Shown here in pieces: positions 8,854 through 17,400 of a stretch of 64,000 nt of DNA. How positions within the stretch are numbered: the first letter of the stretch is position 1; every line of letters starts with the position of its first letter. Under the pieces are notes generated by a model that saw only the letters and a list, made by a program, of their open reading frames with translations, searched no databases and was not told the origin of the DNA. The position numbers and the translations under genes are program-made. Origin of the DNA: Dermacoccus nishinomiyaensis (GTDB lineage: Bacteria > Actinomycetota > Actinomycetes > Actinomycetales > Dermatophilaceae); the NCBI RefSeq assembly GCF_900447535.1, contig NZ_UFXX01000001.1, positions 2,418,001 to 2,482,000 on the forward strand, in the 5' to 3' direction.

Positions 8854-9957
8854 TCAGCTCGCAGCGCCCACGCGCCCGTTCGGGACGCCGGACATGTCGT
8901 CCTTGCGCAGGCCGTCGCTCAGCTTCTCGAGGCCTGCCTCATCGACGTAGTCGACCGATCCTGCGGCGCCCTCGTTGCCGAAACCGGTGTACGGCGCCGT
9001 GTAGAAGGTGATGTTCTGCGTGTCGAGGTCGCGCAGGCTGTAGGCGAGGCTCGTCATGTACCCAGAGGTGAATCCGTCGTCGACGGCCAGGTTGTCGGAG
9101 ATGTCGCCGACGAGCTTGGTGATGGTCACCGGGTTGGTCAGGACGCCCTGGGTCTTGGCCTTCTTGAACATGGCAAGAATCCAGGCCTGCTGGTTCTTGC
9201 CACGGTCGATGTCGCCGTTCTTGAGCTGGTGACGCTCCTGGACGTAGTGGCGCGCCTGGGTGCCGTTCATGTGGTTCATGCCCTTGGACCAGCTGCCGTA
9301 TCCCTTCTCGTCGAAGGCCTGCGGCACGTAGATGTCGACGCCGCCCATGTCGTCGGTGAGCTTCTCGAAGCCCTTGAACCCGATCTGCGCGACGTGATCG
9401 ATGTGGACGTTCGTCGCCTTCTCGATCGTCTGGATGAGCAGGGTCGGGCCGCCGTACGCGTAGGCGGCGTTGATCTTGTTCTTGCCGTGGCCCGGGATGT
9501 CGACGTAGTAGTCGCGCGGGAAGTGCACGACGGAGACCTGCTTGCGGTCGTTGCTGATGTGGACGAGCTGGATGACGTCGGAACGGCTTCCGTCACGCAG
9601 GCTCGTGTTACGGCTGTCCGAGCCGAGCAACAGGATGTTCTGGGCGTCCCCGGCCGCGGCGTCTCGCGTCACGTTCGAGCTCGGCAGGAGCTTCTCGCGC
9701 GAGACGTTCGAGTCGAACACGTACTTGAGGTACAGGAAGAACCCGCCGATGACGAGGGCGACGATGAGCAGCAGCGCGAGCAGCGTGTAGAGCAGGACAC
9801 GCAGCTTGCTACGCCTCCGTCGCCGGCCGGGGGCCTTCGTCGCGCGGGAGCTGGCACCGTCGCTCGTCTCGCCCGTCGCGCTCGTGCCGTCGTGGGGCGA
9901 AGGGCCCGGGGTGCCGGGCGCGTCGTCGGCGTGCGGCATCGAGGTCTCGTCTGACAT
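8854..9957 (-). CDS. LytR-CpsA-Psr family cell-wall polymer transferase
   Basis: Membrane-anchored enzyme predicted to transfer undecaprenyl-linked glycopolymers to peptidoglycan. It has 367 residues. The cytoplasmic N-terminus (1-50) is Asp/Ser/Pro-rich and ends in a run of basic residues, a single transmembrane helix spans ~53-78, and an extracellular LCP domain follows. Family motifs are present: LLLGSDSR (~109), RSDVIQLVHI, VHFPRDYYV and KINAAYAYGG. The frame stays open far upstream, but ATG 9957 is right: a TATGCT hexamer ends 6 bases before it and the upstream part would run across ygfZ. Divergent from ygfZ, with promoters within a 69-bp gap. Confidence 0.93.
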   Translation of the reverse strand: MSDETSMPHADDAPGTPGPSPHDGTSATGETSDGASSRATKAPGRRRRRSKLRVLLYTLLALLLIVALVIGGFFLYLKYVFDSNVSREKLLPSSNVTRDAAAGDAQNILLLGSDSRNTSLRDGSRSDVIQLVHISNDRKQVSVVHFPRDYYVDIPGHGKNKINAAYAYGGPTLLIQTIEKATNVHIDHVAQIGFKGFEKLTDDMGGVDIYVPQAFDEKGYGSWSKGMNHMNGTQARHYVQERHQLKNGDIDRGKNQQAWILAMFKKAKTQGVLTNPVTITKLVGDISDNLAVDDGFTSGYMTSLAYSLRDLDTQNITFYTAPYTGFGNEGAAGSVDYVDEAGLEKLSDGLRKDDMSGVPNGRVGAAS

Positions 9958-9963
9958 GGCCCC

Positions 9964-9969
9964 AGCATA
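9964..9969 (-). promoter_or_regulatory. -10 hexamer of the LCP gene (leaderless)
   Basis: TATGCT on the minus strand, 6 bases before the ATG. Confidence 0.65.
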
Positions 9970-10014
9970 GGTGGGCCGACCGAGGCTCACCTGGGAGCCG
10001 CGCGGACCCGCGCG

Positions 10015-10020
10015 TACGGT
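10015..10020 (+). promoter_or_regulatory. -10 hexamer of ygfZ (leaderless)
   Basis: TACGGT, 6 bases before the ygfZ GTG. Confidence 0.6.
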
Positions 10021-10026
10021 GGTGCG

Positions 10027-11193
10027 GTGAATGATATGCAGCCCCTGCCCCCTGAGGTCTCGGACGCGGACCGGGCCACGAATCCGGACACCGTCGACGC
10101 CGCCCATGCCGGCGCGACGACGAACGCCCCCGCGTCGCAGCATGAGGCGGCCCACGCGGGCGACTGCTCGCCGTCCCTCGACCTGCCCGGCGCCGTGGCG
10201 GCCGACGGCGTCTGGGCGTCGGTGCCCGCCCACTACGGCAACCCGGTCGCCGAGCAGCGTGCGCTCGAGCAGGGCCGGGCTCACGTCGACCTGTCGGCCC
10301 GCGGCGTCGTGCGGGTCGCCGGCCCCGACCGCCTCTCCTGGCTGCACTCGATGACGACGCAGCACCTCGCCGACCTGGCGCCGTTCACCTCGACGGAGAC
10401 GCTCGTGCTCAGCCCGCACGGGCACGTCGAGTTCGCCCTGCACGTCGTCGACGACGGCGAGGCGACGTGGCTGACGACCGATCCCGGTCGCAGCGCCGAA
10501 TTGGCCGCATGGCTGCGACGCATGCAGTTCATGCTGCGCGTCGAGGTGGCAGACGTCTCCGACGAACACGCAGTCATCGGTGAGGTGAACGACGAGGAGT
10601 CGACCCCCGAGCAGGTGCGTGAGACCGGCGTCATCGCCTGGCGTGACCCGTGGCCGGCGCTCGGCCCCGTGAGCGCGGCGTACGGTCCGAGCGCGCAGCA
10701 CCCTGGTTCGGAGCGTCGGTGGCGCGAACTCATCGTGCCGCGCGAGCGGTTCGAGGCGGTCTTCGCCGAGGCTCAGCCGGCGGGCCTGTGGGCCGCGGAG
10801 GCGCTGCGCGTCGCGGCCTGGCGACCCGACGGGCTGCTCGAGGTCGACCACCGGACCATTCCGCACGAGCTCGACTGGCTGCGCAGCGCCGTGCATCTGC
10901 AGAAGGGGTGCTACCGGGGGCAGGAGACCGTCGCCCGCGTCCACAACCTGGGTCGCCCGCCGCGGCGGTTGGCGTTCGTCCATCTCGACGGCAGCGACCA
11001 CACGCTGCCCGAGGTCGGCGCCGAGGTCATGGTGCCCGGAGCCCCCCGTGCTGCGGGTCGGCTGACGTCAGTGGCGCGTCACCACATCGACGGGCCGATC
11101 GGCCTCGTCGTGCTCAAGCGTTCAACCCCAGCCGACGCGCCGCTGCTGATCGGCGGGGTGGCCGCCGCGCAGACCGTCATCGTCGCGCCCTGA
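10027..11193 (+). CDS. ygfZ: Folate-binding iron-sulfur cluster assembly/repair protein YgfZ
   Basis: GcvT-like folate-binding protein that supports maturation or repair of certain [4Fe-4S] enzymes. It has 388 residues, with a ~60-residue Ala/Asp-rich N-terminal extension before the conserved fold, which starts around VPAHYGNPVAEQRAL. The diagnostic K-G-C-Y-x-G-Q-E motif is at ~293-300, followed by TVARVHNLG. The GTG start is supported by TACGGT 6 bases upstream. It is the only gene of its unit; downstream lies a 395-bp gap with a CRP-type palindrome and two hairpins. Fe-S clients in this window could include the FadH-like reductase (inference). Confidence 0.92.
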   Translation: MNDMQPLPPEVSDADRATNPDTVDAAHAGATTNAPASQHEAAHAGDCSPSLDLPGAVAADGVWASVPAHYGNPVAEQRALEQGRAHVDLSARGVVRVAGPDRLSWLHSMTTQHLADLAPFTSTETLVLSPHGHVEFALHVVDDGEATWLTTDPGRSAELAAWLRRMQFMLRVEVADVSDEHAVIGEVNDEESTPEQVRETGVIAWRDPWPALGPVSAAYGPSAQHPGSERRWRELIVPRERFEAVFAEAQPAGLWAAEALRVAAWRPDGLLEVDHRTIPHELDWLRSAVHLQKGCYRGQETVARVHNLGRPPRRLAFVHLDGSDHTLPEVGAEVMVPGAPRAAGRLTSVARHHIDGPIGLVVLKRSTPADAPLLIGGVAAAQTVIVAP

Positions 11194-11281
11194 GTGTTCG
11201 CGGCCTGATGCTCGGGGCGGGGTCAAGGGGTCCTGACCGTGCAGGGTCTCAGATGAGTCTACCGGGACGGGATGCAAAAAA

Positions 11282-11297
11282 TGTGATTCATGTCACA
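11282..11297. promoter_or_regulatory. CRP/FNR-type operator TGTGA-N6-TCACA
   Basis: The sequence TGTGATTCATGTCACA is a perfect 16-bp palindrome matching the CRP consensus used by actinobacterial Crp proteins. It lies 88 bp after ygfZ and about 290 bp before the PRC-barrel gene, in a locally A/T-richer stretch. Target gene and orientation are uncertain. Confidence 0.6.
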
Positions 11298-11329
11298 AAA
11301 CCGATGGGTAGCGGTTGTCTGTATTGGCC

Positions 11330-11371
11330 ATAGGGGTGGAGCTGTCACCCCTATGAGGCCGCAAAACGGCC
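11330..11371. other. Two adjacent hairpins in the ygfZ-PRC gap
   Basis: The first has 9-bp arms at 11330-11338 and 11346-11354 with a 7-base loop; the second has 5-bp arms at 11357-11361 and 11367-11371 around CAAAA. They could end ygfZ transcription or belong to the leader of the next gene. Apart from these and the CRP site, I see no coding sequence in 11194-11588. Confidence 0.5.
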
Positions 11372-11588
11372 CTGAAGCGTGTCGGGGTCCACTCCCACGG
11401 GTGAGATCCGAGGGGCGGGTGACGCGGAGGAGACCCCCAGGTTGCATCCTGTCCAGACCCCTTTCGCGGCCGGGGGTGGTGACAGCGGCCAGGAAAAATG
11501 ATCGGCTGATGCCAAGCCGCACGGCGACCTGGACGGATGCGAATCCGGTCGGATCGGCGTGCATCCGCCATCACGAAGGAGAACGAAA

Positions 11589-12587
11589 ATGCTTTCCGTT
11601 GACGACGTTCTGGCCACCCGATCCGGCAAGGCCTACGACAGCGACGGCGACAAGATCGGTTCGGTCGGCGAGGTCTACCTGGACGACCAGACGAGCCAGC
11701 CCGCCTGGGTCACGGTCAACACGGGCCTGTTCGGTACCTCCGAGTCCTTCGTCCCGCTCGAGGGCGCCCGCGTGGAGGGTGAGGACCTGCACCTCCCCTA
11801 CACGAAGGCCAAGATCAAGGACGCCCCGCGTCAGGACGCTGACAAGCACCTCGACGTCGAGCAGGAAGAGGCGCTCTACCGCTACTACGGCCTATCGAAC
11901 GGTGGCACGACGCACGACGGTGACCGTCGTGACTTCGACGGCCGCGACGCCGCTGCCGCCGGCACGGCCGGAACCGCCGGTTACGCCGCCGGTCACCACG
12001 ACCACGACGCCAAGGACCGTGTGGAGGGTCGCGTCGACGAGGCTCGCGCCGACCACGAGTTCCGCAAGGAAGAGCACGACGAGCGTCGCGTCGAGCGTGA
12101 CGAGCGCAACCTTGAGCGCGACGAGAACGGCGTCGTTCTTCACGAGGAGCGCCTCAACGTCGCCAAGGAGCGTCGCGAGGCCGGCAAGGCTCGCCTGCGC
12201 AAGTACGTCGTCACCGAGCAGCAGCAGGTCGACGTCCCCGTCACCCGCGAAGAGGTTCACGTGACCCGTGAGCCCGTCAACGAGCGCGTCGACGGCAACG
12301 TCCAGCTCGGCGAGGAGACGCAGACGGTGACGCTGCACGAGGAGCGCCCGGTCGTCGACAAGGAGACCGTCGCCACCGAGCGCGTCGGCCTCGACGTCGA
12401 CCAGGTCCAGGAGACGCAGCGCGTCCAGGCGGAGGTCGGTCACGAAGAGGTCCGCGTCGAGAACGGCGTCGAGGGCACGCGTGGCACCGACGATGTGCGT
12501 GGCACCGACGGCGTCCGCGACGGTGACGACCGCTCCTTCGCCGACAAGGCCAAGGACAAGGTTCGCGACGTCAAGGACAACCACTGA
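11589..12587 (+). CDS. PRC-barrel and DUF2382 domain protein, stress-type
   Basis: Soluble protein of 332 residues. The N-terminal PRC barrel (~1-75) begins MLSVDDVLATRSGKAYDSDGDKI-like sequence with the strand pattern of ribosome/photosystem PRC domains. A Gly/Ala/His/Asp-rich linker follows, then a highly charged segment with many Arg-Asp-Glu repeats (~150-190), then DUF2382 (~195-290) with LHEERLNVAKERREAGKARL and the paired phrase VTREEVHVTREPVN. The C-terminus contains GT-DDVRGTDGVRDGDD near-repeats. The ATG at 11589 has a good AAGGAG 8 bases upstream. Proteins of this build are often tied to oxidative or desiccation stress, but no biochemical role is established. Codon use is strongly biased, suggesting high expression. 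Confidence 0.88.
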   Translation: MLSVDDVLATRSGKAYDSDGDKIGSVGEVYLDDQTSQPAWVTVNTGLFGTSESFVPLEGARVEGEDLHLPYTKAKIKDAPRQDADKHLDVEQEEALYRYYGLSNGGTTHDGDRRDFDGRDAAAAGTAGTAGYAAGHHDHDAKDRVEGRVDEARADHEFRKEEHDERRVERDERNLERDENGVVLHEERLNVAKERREAGKARLRKYVVTEQQQVDVPVTREEVHVTREPVNERVDGNVQLGEETQTVTLHEERPVVDKETVATERVGLDVDQVQETQRVQAEVGHEEVRVENGVEGTRGTDDVRGTDGVRDGDDRSFADKAKDKVRDVKDNH

Positions 12588-12618
12588 GGTTGACCGCATC
12601 TAGCCTCGGCTAGTCGCA

Positions 12619-12661
12619 GACGAAGGCCCGCCGCTCCCTGGGGGAGTGACGGGCCTTCGTC
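12619..12661. terminator. Bidirectional-type hairpin after the PRC gene
   Basis: 12-bp arms at 12619-12630 and 12650-12661 (GACGAAGGCCCG and its complement) with a GC-rich 19-base loop, 31 bp after the PRC stop codon. Confidence 0.7.
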
Positions 12662-12678
12662 ATGTCCGCGCCAGCCCG

Positions 12679-12684
12679 TAAGGT
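12679..12684 (+). promoter_or_regulatory. -10 hexamer of the asparaginase gene (leaderless)
   Basis: TAAGGT, 6 bases before ATG 12691. Confidence 0.6.
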
Positions 12685-12690
12685 CGGAGC

Positions 12691-13710
12691 ATGAGTTCGC
12701 CCACCGCTGATCAGATCACCGCGATGCTCGCCGGGGCGCCGGTCATGGCCCGCGTCGACCGCTCGGGTTTCGTCGAGTCCGTCCACCGTGCGCTCGCGTG
12801 CGTCACCACTGCCGAGGGGGCCGTTCAGGCCGCGTGGGGCGAGCCGGACGCCGTCATCTATCCTCGCTCGTCGAACAAACCGTTGCAGGCGCTCGCGATG
12901 GTGCGTGCCGGCCTCGATCTGCCGCCGCAGCTGCTTGCGCTCGTGTGCTCGAGCCACTCGGGTGAGCGCTTCCACCTCGAGGGGGTGCGCAGCATCCTCG
13001 AACGGCACGGCCTGAGCGTCGAGGACCTGCAGAACACCCCCGACCTGCCGTACGACGACGTCGATCGTCGCCAATGGCTGCGTGAGGGCCGCGAGCCCGA
13101 GTCGCTGGCCCAGAACTGCTCCGGCAAGCACGCCGGCATGCTCGCGACGTGCGTCGTCAACGGCTGGAACACGACGACGTACCGCGACGTCGACCACCCG
13201 CTGCAGCGACTCATGGCCACCACGCTCGAGCAGATCGCCGACGACACCGTCGAGGCGACTGGCGTGGACGGTTGTGGTGCTCCCGTCATGACGCTGAGCA
13301 TGGCCGGGTTGGCGCGTGCCTTCGGGCGACTTGCCGCGGCGGCGCCCGGCAGCGCAGAGGCGCGGGTGGCCGACGCGATGCGCGCCGCGCCGCGCTACCT
13401 CGGGGGCACACGCCGCGACGTCACGAAACTCGTCGAGGGCGTCGACGGCCTCATCGCGAAGGACGGGGCGGAGGCCGTCTACGCGATCGGCCTCGCCGAC
13501 GGACGCGGCGTCAGCGTCAAGATCGCCGACGGCTCCCAGCGCGTGCGCCCCGTCGTGGCTGCGGCGATCCTGCGGGCGATGGGGGTGGACGCGCCGGTGC
13601 TGGACGATCTCGCGTCGGCACCGATCCTCGGCCACGGTGAGCCCGTGGGCGCTGTCACGGCCGTGCTGCCGGAGCCCACGACGGGTTCGCTCGCGGCGAC
13701 GCACGGATGA
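12691..13710 (+). CDS. L-asparaginase, Rhizobium-type (AnsA/asparaginase II family)
   Basis: Predicted hydrolase of asparagine to aspartate and ammonia, of the zinc-associated R. etli-like class (Pfam Asparaginase_II). It has 339 residues, usual for this class. The family motifs are in order: IYPRSSNKPLQALAM (~54), CSSHSGERFH (~87), NCSGKHAGML (~140) and GVDGCGAPV (~190), which carry the conserved Ser, Lys and Cys residues of the active site. ATG 12691 has a leaderless promoter. Its stop overlaps the dtd start (ATGA), so the two are translationally coupled. Biochemical activity is inferred from the family only. Confidence 0.9.
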   Translation: MSSPTADQITAMLAGAPVMARVDRSGFVESVHRALACVTTAEGAVQAAWGEPDAVIYPRSSNKPLQALAMVRAGLDLPPQLLALVCSSHSGERFHLEGVRSILERHGLSVEDLQNTPDLPYDDVDRRQWLREGREPESLAQNCSGKHAGMLATCVVNGWNTTTYRDVDHPLQRLMATTLEQIADDTVEATGVDGCGAPVMTLSMAGLARAFGRLAAAAPGSAEARVADAMRAAPRYLGGTRRDVTKLVEGVDGLIAKDGAEAVYAIGLADGRGVSVKIADGSQRVRPVVAAAILRAMGVDAPVLDDLASAPILGHGEPVGAVTAVLPEPTTGSLAATHG

Positions 13711-14162
13711 GGGCCGTCCTGCAGCGAGCGCTCGAGGGGAGCGTCAGCGTCGCGGGCGAGGTCGTCGGCCGACTCGACGCGCCGGGCGTCGTCGTCCTGC
13801 TCGGCGCCACCCATGACGACGGCGGCGCCCAGGTCGCGGCGATGGCGCGCAAGATTGCCGGGTTGCGCATCATGCCCGGGGAGGTCAGCGTCAGCGACCT
13901 GCACGCCGGCGACCTCGAGACGGGTGAGGCGTGCACCCGCCTGCTCGTCGTCAGCCAGTTCACCGTGTACGGCGACACGCGCAAGGGTCGGCGCCCGTCG
14001 TGGGGAGCGGCTGCGCCGGGTGAGGTCGCGGAACCGCTCGTCGACGCCGTCGTGGCGGCGCTGCGCGGCGAGGGGTTGCGCGTGGCGACGGGCCGCTTCG
14101 GCGCTGACATGCGTGTGAGCCTCGTCAACGACGGGCCGTTCACCGTCGTCGTCGACGTATGA
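13707..14162 (+). CDS. dtd: D-aminoacyl-tRNA deacylase
   Basis: Frees tRNAs mischarged with D-amino acids or glycine. It has 151 residues, standard for DTD. Both chirality-checking motifs are recognisable: SQFTVYGD (~89, family SQFTL) and NDGPFT near the C-terminus (family NxGPVT/F). It starts MRAVLQRALEGSVSV, also typical. The ATG overlaps the asparaginase stop by 4 bp. The downstream gap of 77 bp leads to an independently promoted DUF2516 gene. Confidence 0.95.
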   Translation: MRAVLQRALEGSVSVAGEVVGRLDAPGVVVLLGATHDDGGAQVAAMARKIAGLRIMPGEVSVSDLHAGDLETGEACTRLLVVSQFTVYGDTRKGRRPSWGAAAPGEVAEPLVDAVVAALRGEGLRVATGRFGADMRVSLVNDGPFTVVVDV

Positions 14163-14227
14163 GGGCGACGTCCCCGGCCGCCACCTCGAGAACGCCCCGT
14201 CCGGCGCGGGTTGTCGGACCTCTCGCC

Positions 14228-14233
14228 TAGGCT
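14228..14233 (+). promoter_or_regulatory. -10 hexamer of the DUF2516 gene (leaderless)
   Basis: TAGGCT, 6 bases before ATG 14240. Confidence 0.65.
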
Positions 14234-14239
14234 GGAGGC

Positions 14240-14554
14240 ATGGAGGTCATCTCTCAGATCCAGGCGTACGCGATGGTGGCGCTGGGCGTCATCGTGCTCG
14301 GCGTCGAGATCTTCGCGCTCATCGAGGCCGCGCGCGGTTCGGCGATCATGTATCAGGCGCACGGCAAGCTCTCGAAGCCCGCCTGGTTGGCGATCACGGC
14401 GGTCGCCGTCCTGCTCGGTTTCATCTCGCTGCTGCGGCCCGTCAGCCTGCCGGGCATCATCGGCATCGTCGCCGCCGGGGTGTTCCTCGCCGACGTCCGA
14501 CCCATCGTCCGACCGAACAAGCCGAATTCCAACGGCCCGTACGGCCCCTGGTGA
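14240..14554 (+). CDS. DUF2516 family small membrane protein
   Basis: 104-residue integral membrane protein of unknown function found across actinobacteria. There are three hydrophobic helices (about 8-28, 47-65 and 70-88). A cytoplasmic-type loop with KLSKPAW lies between helices 1 and 2, and the Pro/Asn-rich tail ends NGPYGPW. ATG is preceded at 6 bases by TAGGCT. Only 6 bp separate it from the alpha/beta hydrolase gene, so the pair is probably one operon. Confidence 0.88.
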   Translation: MEVISQIQAYAMVALGVIVLGVEIFALIEAARGSAIMYQAHGKLSKPAWLAITAVAVLLGFISLLRPVSLPGIIGIVAAGVFLADVRPIVRPNKPNSNGPYGPW

Positions 14555-14560
14555 TCCGCG

Positions 14561-15364
14561 GTGGCTGCTGAGTTCGTCGACGGCCCGAGCGGCCCGCTCG
14601 AGGTGGTGCGCTCCGGTCGCGGGGAGCCGGTGACGGTGTTCGCGCACGGCATGGGCGCCTCCATCCCCTCGACGCGTCCGTACGCCTCGGGCGTCTCGGG
14701 CACGCGCGTCTTCTTCCACTTCCGTTCGCACGGCCGCTCGGCGCCGGCGTTCGACGGGTGGGACTACGACCACACCGCCGACGAACTCCTGGCCGTCAGC
14801 GACCATGTCGCGGCGACGCGGGCGCTGGGTGTTTCGATGGGTGCCGGTTCGATCCTGCGCGTCCTGCTGCGCGACCCACGACGCTTCGAGCGGGTCGTCC
14901 TCGTGATCCCCGCCGTCGTCGACTCGCCGCGCAACAGCGCGGGCCTCGTGCGCTACGAGGCGATGGCGCAGGCCTCGCGTGACGGCGACGCCGCCACGAT
15001 CCGTGTCCAGCTGGAGCGCGAGCTGCCGGCGTCGGCGCATGGAAGTGACGCGGCGCAGGCCTGGGTCGATCAGCAGACCGAGGTGTTCCTGCGCCCCGGC
15101 ATGGCCGAGGCGTTGCGCGACATGCCGCACGCCGTCCCGGTCGCCGACGTCGAGGCGCTGCGCGGCCTCGAGCTGCCCGTGCTCATCCTCGCCCAGCGCG
15201 GCGACGAGGTGCACCCGGTGAGCTCGGCTGAGCGTCTCGCACAGCATCTGCCGAACGCGCGTCTCGAGGTCTTCGACGAGCACGGGCTGCTGTGGGGGCA
15301 CCGCGGGCGGGTGCGGGAGGTCGTGGGGGAGTTCTTCGACGACCCCGCCGACGACATACGATGA
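14561..15364 (+). CDS. Alpha/beta-fold hydrolase
   Basis: 267-residue soluble hydrolase of the alpha/beta superfamily; substrate unknown. The oxyanion loop FAHGMGAS is near residue 28, the nucleophile elbow GVSMGAGS around residue 91 has the catalytic Ser, an Asp candidate lies in AQRGDEVHPVSSAERL, and the catalytic His is in DEHGLLWGH near the C-terminus. The GTG start lies 6 bp after the DUF2516 stop. The lid region is short. A carboxylesterase or lactonase role is possible, but no motif narrows it. Confidence 0.88.
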   Translation: MAAEFVDGPSGPLEVVRSGRGEPVTVFAHGMGASIPSTRPYASGVSGTRVFFHFRSHGRSAPAFDGWDYDHTADELLAVSDHVAATRALGVSMGAGSILRVLLRDPRRFERVVLVIPAVVDSPRNSAGLVRYEAMAQASRDGDAATIRVQLERELPASAHGSDAAQAWVDQQTEVFLRPGMAEALRDMPHAVPVADVEALRGLELPVLILAQRGDEVHPVSSAERLAQHLPNARLEVFDEHGLLWGHRGRVREVVGEFFDDPADDIR

Positions 15365-15398
15365 CGCCCGTCATGGGTGCAGTGGGGGAGGGGGCGCC

Positions 15399-16562
15399 GT
15401 GCTGAAGTTCGAGCCGTTCATCAAGGATTACGCGTGGGGTTCGCGTGAGGCGTTGGCAAGCCTCGCCGGGCGCGCGCCGAGCGAGGAACCCGAGGCCGAG
15501 CTGTGGGTGGGGGCTCACGAAGCGGGGCCGGGCACGTTCGATCATGGGGGACGTCGCTGCGGCCTCGACGAGCACATCGCGAGCGACCACGCCCACCATC
15601 TCGGTGCCCGCTCGCGTGAGCGTTTCGGCGACCGTCTGCCGTTCCTGCTCAAGATCCTCGCGGCCGACAAGGCGCTGTCGATCCAGGCGCACCCGGACGC
15701 GAGTCGCGCGGCGTCGGCGCCGGAGGGCACCTACTCCGATGCGTGGCCGAAGCCGGAGGCGTGGATCCCCCTCGTCGAGAGCGAGGCGTTCGCCGGCTCG
15801 TTGCCCTTCGCGCAGGTGCAGGAGCGCCTCCGCGCGCTCGGCCTCGTGAGCCTCGAGGCGATGATCGACGCCGCGCGCGGCACCGAGCGTCCCGAGCACG
15901 CGCTGCTCAGCATGATCCTCACGCTCGAGACGGAGCGTCAGGGCCCGTTCGTGCAGGAGGTCGTCGCGGCGCTCGAGAGCGTCGTCAAGACGATCGAGGA
16001 CGACGCCGAGGCGCGCGCCCTGCGCACGGTCCTCACCGTGCACGAGCAGTTTCCGGGCGACATCGGCGTCGTCGTCCTGCTCACGATGCAGCACCACCTC
16101 ATGACGCCCGGGCGCAGCTACTTCATCGGCGCTGGCGTCCTGCATTCCTTCGTCCGCGGCACGAGCGTCGAGATCCTCGCGAACTCGGACAACGTCGTCC
16201 GCGGCGGGTTGACGCCGAAGAAGGTCGACGTCGCCGAACTGCTCGCCATCGTCGACGTGTCGACGCCCGTGACGGCGGACGAACCCCGGCGCCCGCAGCC
16301 CGGGATGGCGCGGTACCACTCCGAGGTGCCGCACTTCGCGCTGTGGGAGCTTCGACCTCAGAGTGAGCCCCTTGACGTGCCCGCCCACGGCGCGCCCGGT
16401 CTCCTGCTCGCGCTCGATGCGCCCGTCAGCGTCGAGTGCGCCGACGAGCGTCTCGTGCTCGGGCCCCTGGAGTGCGCATGGTGGCCGGCGGGCGACCCAC
16501 CGGCGCGCGTCACCGGTGAGCGGGGCGCGAGGTTGTTCGTCGCGACGCTCAACGACGAGTGA
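15399..16562 (+). CDS. manA: Mannose-6-phosphate isomerase, class I
   Basis: Zinc enzyme interconverting fructose-6-P and mannose-6-P, feeding mannosylated lipids and GDP-mannose. It has 387 residues from a GTG start with GGGGGAG upstream. Zinc-site residues are visible in order: SIQAHPD (Gln, His; ~94), WPKPE (Glu; ~117) and GVLHSFVRG (His; ~250). The active-site phrase ANSDNVVRGGLTPKKVD follows. The C-terminal cupin half is typical. The 3' end overlaps the convergent methyltransferase gene by 14 bp, an example of tight tail-to-tail packing that recurs in this window. Confidence 0.95.
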   Translation: MLKFEPFIKDYAWGSREALASLAGRAPSEEPEAELWVGAHEAGPGTFDHGGRRCGLDEHIASDHAHHLGARSRERFGDRLPFLLKILAADKALSIQAHPDASRAASAPEGTYSDAWPKPEAWIPLVESEAFAGSLPFAQVQERLRALGLVSLEAMIDAARGTERPEHALLSMILTLETERQGPFVQEVVAALESVVKTIEDDAEARALRTVLTVHEQFPGDIGVVVLLTMQHHLMTPGRSYFIGAGVLHSFVRGTSVEILANSDNVVRGGLTPKKVDVAELLAIVDVSTPVTADEPRRPQPGMARYHSEVPHFALWELRPQSEPLDVPAHGAPGLLLALDAPVSVECADERLVLGPLECAWWPAGDPPARVTGERGARLFVATLNDE

Positions 16563-17379
16563 TGCGGGCGCCGTCGTCCGCGGGTGCCACGGCTGCCCAG
16601 GCGACGGTGATCTCGCCGAGGCGCCAGCGGTGGACGTCGTCGAGCAGCGGCCAGCCCGACGCCCGCATCGCGCGGGCCGTCGCGATGAACCGCTGACGAG
16701 CCCCGTGCGGCGCCAGCGGCGCACTGAGCGTCCAGTGGTGTGACAGTGCAGCGAGGTAGTCGTGGATGCGCTCGCCGGGCACGTTGCGGTGGATGAGGGC
16801 CTTGACGAGCCTCGGGGCGATGTCCGCGGGGTCGGCGAGGCCCGCGAGGCGGTAGGAGAGCGTGAGGCTGACGGGCCCGCTCGCCTCGAGCGCCACCCAC
16901 GTCGAACGGCGCCCCAGCTCGTCACACGTGCCGTCGAGCAGCAGCCCGCCCGGCGCCAACCGCTCGAGCACGTGCGCCCAGGCGCCGGCCACCTCGCTCT
17001 CGTCGTACTGACGCAGCACGTTCGCGGCCCGCACGATGACAGGGCGCTCGCCGCCCGGTAGCGGCACCTCGAAACCGCCACGGGCGAAGCTCAATCCCTC
17101 CAACGGCGTGCGCGCGATCAGTCGCCGGCCCATCTCGACGCGGCTCGGTTCGATCTCGATGCCGACGGTGCGCACGTCACGGCGCACCGCGCGCAGCCGC
17201 GTGTGCAGTTCGACGGCGGTGGTGGGGGAGGCGCCGTACCCGAGATCGACGACGACGGGCGAGCCCTCCGAGCGGCGCAGCCGCCAGGCCTGCGGCCCCG
17301 CCAGCCACCGGTCTTGACGGCGCAGCCGGTTGGCGTTGGTCGTGCCGCGGGTGACGGCGCCGACGGGTCGGGAATGCAC
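16549..17379 (-). CDS. Class I SAM-dependent methyltransferase of unknown substrate
   Basis: 276 residues with a Rossmann methyltransferase core. The SAM-binding glycine motif appears as [17 protein letters not shown] (~41), an acidic residue ends strand 2 in [13 protein letters not shown], and motif IV-like [12 protein letters not shown] follows. Family members in actinobacteria often sit next to mshA, as here, where the two genes are divergent across 26 bp. The GTG start is supported by TAGATT 6 bases upstream. No residue pattern identifies the substrate, and involvement in mycothiol metabolism is only a neighbourhood guess. Confidence 0.85.
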   Translation of the reverse strand: MHSRPVGAVTRGTTNANRLRRQDRWLAGPQAWRLRRSEGSPVVVDLGYGASPTTAVELHTRLRAVRRDVRTVGIEIEPSRVEMGRRLIARTPLEGLSFARGGFEVPLPGGERPVIVRAANVLRQYDESEVAGAWAHVLERLAPGGLLLDGTCDELGRRSTWVALEASGPVSLTLSYRLAGLADPADIAPRLVKALIHRNVPGERIHDYLAALSHHWTLSAPLAPHGARQRFIATARAMRASGWPLLDDVHRWRLGEITVAWAAVAPADDGARITRR

Positions 17380-17385
17380 GTGGCG

Positions 17386-17395
17386 AATCTACCGT
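17386..17395. promoter_or_regulatory. Overlapping face-to-face -10 elements of the methyltransferase gene and mshA
   Basis: Minus-strand TAGATT (17391-17386) lies 6 bases before the methyltransferase GTG. Plus-strand TACCGT (17390-17395) overlaps it by 2 bp and drives mshA. The two divergent promoters cannot be occupied at the same time. Confidence 0.55.
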
Positions 17396-17400
17396 TGCCG

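Noticed and set aside
8854..11001. A 715-residue version of the LCP protein
   Set aside because: The extra N-terminal 348 residues would be antisense to ygfZ; a TANNNT promoter and ATG at 9957 fit the true start.
15183..17081. 632-codon minus-strand frame over manA
   Set aside because: Antisense to manA and in another frame of the methyltransferase gene; no motifs.
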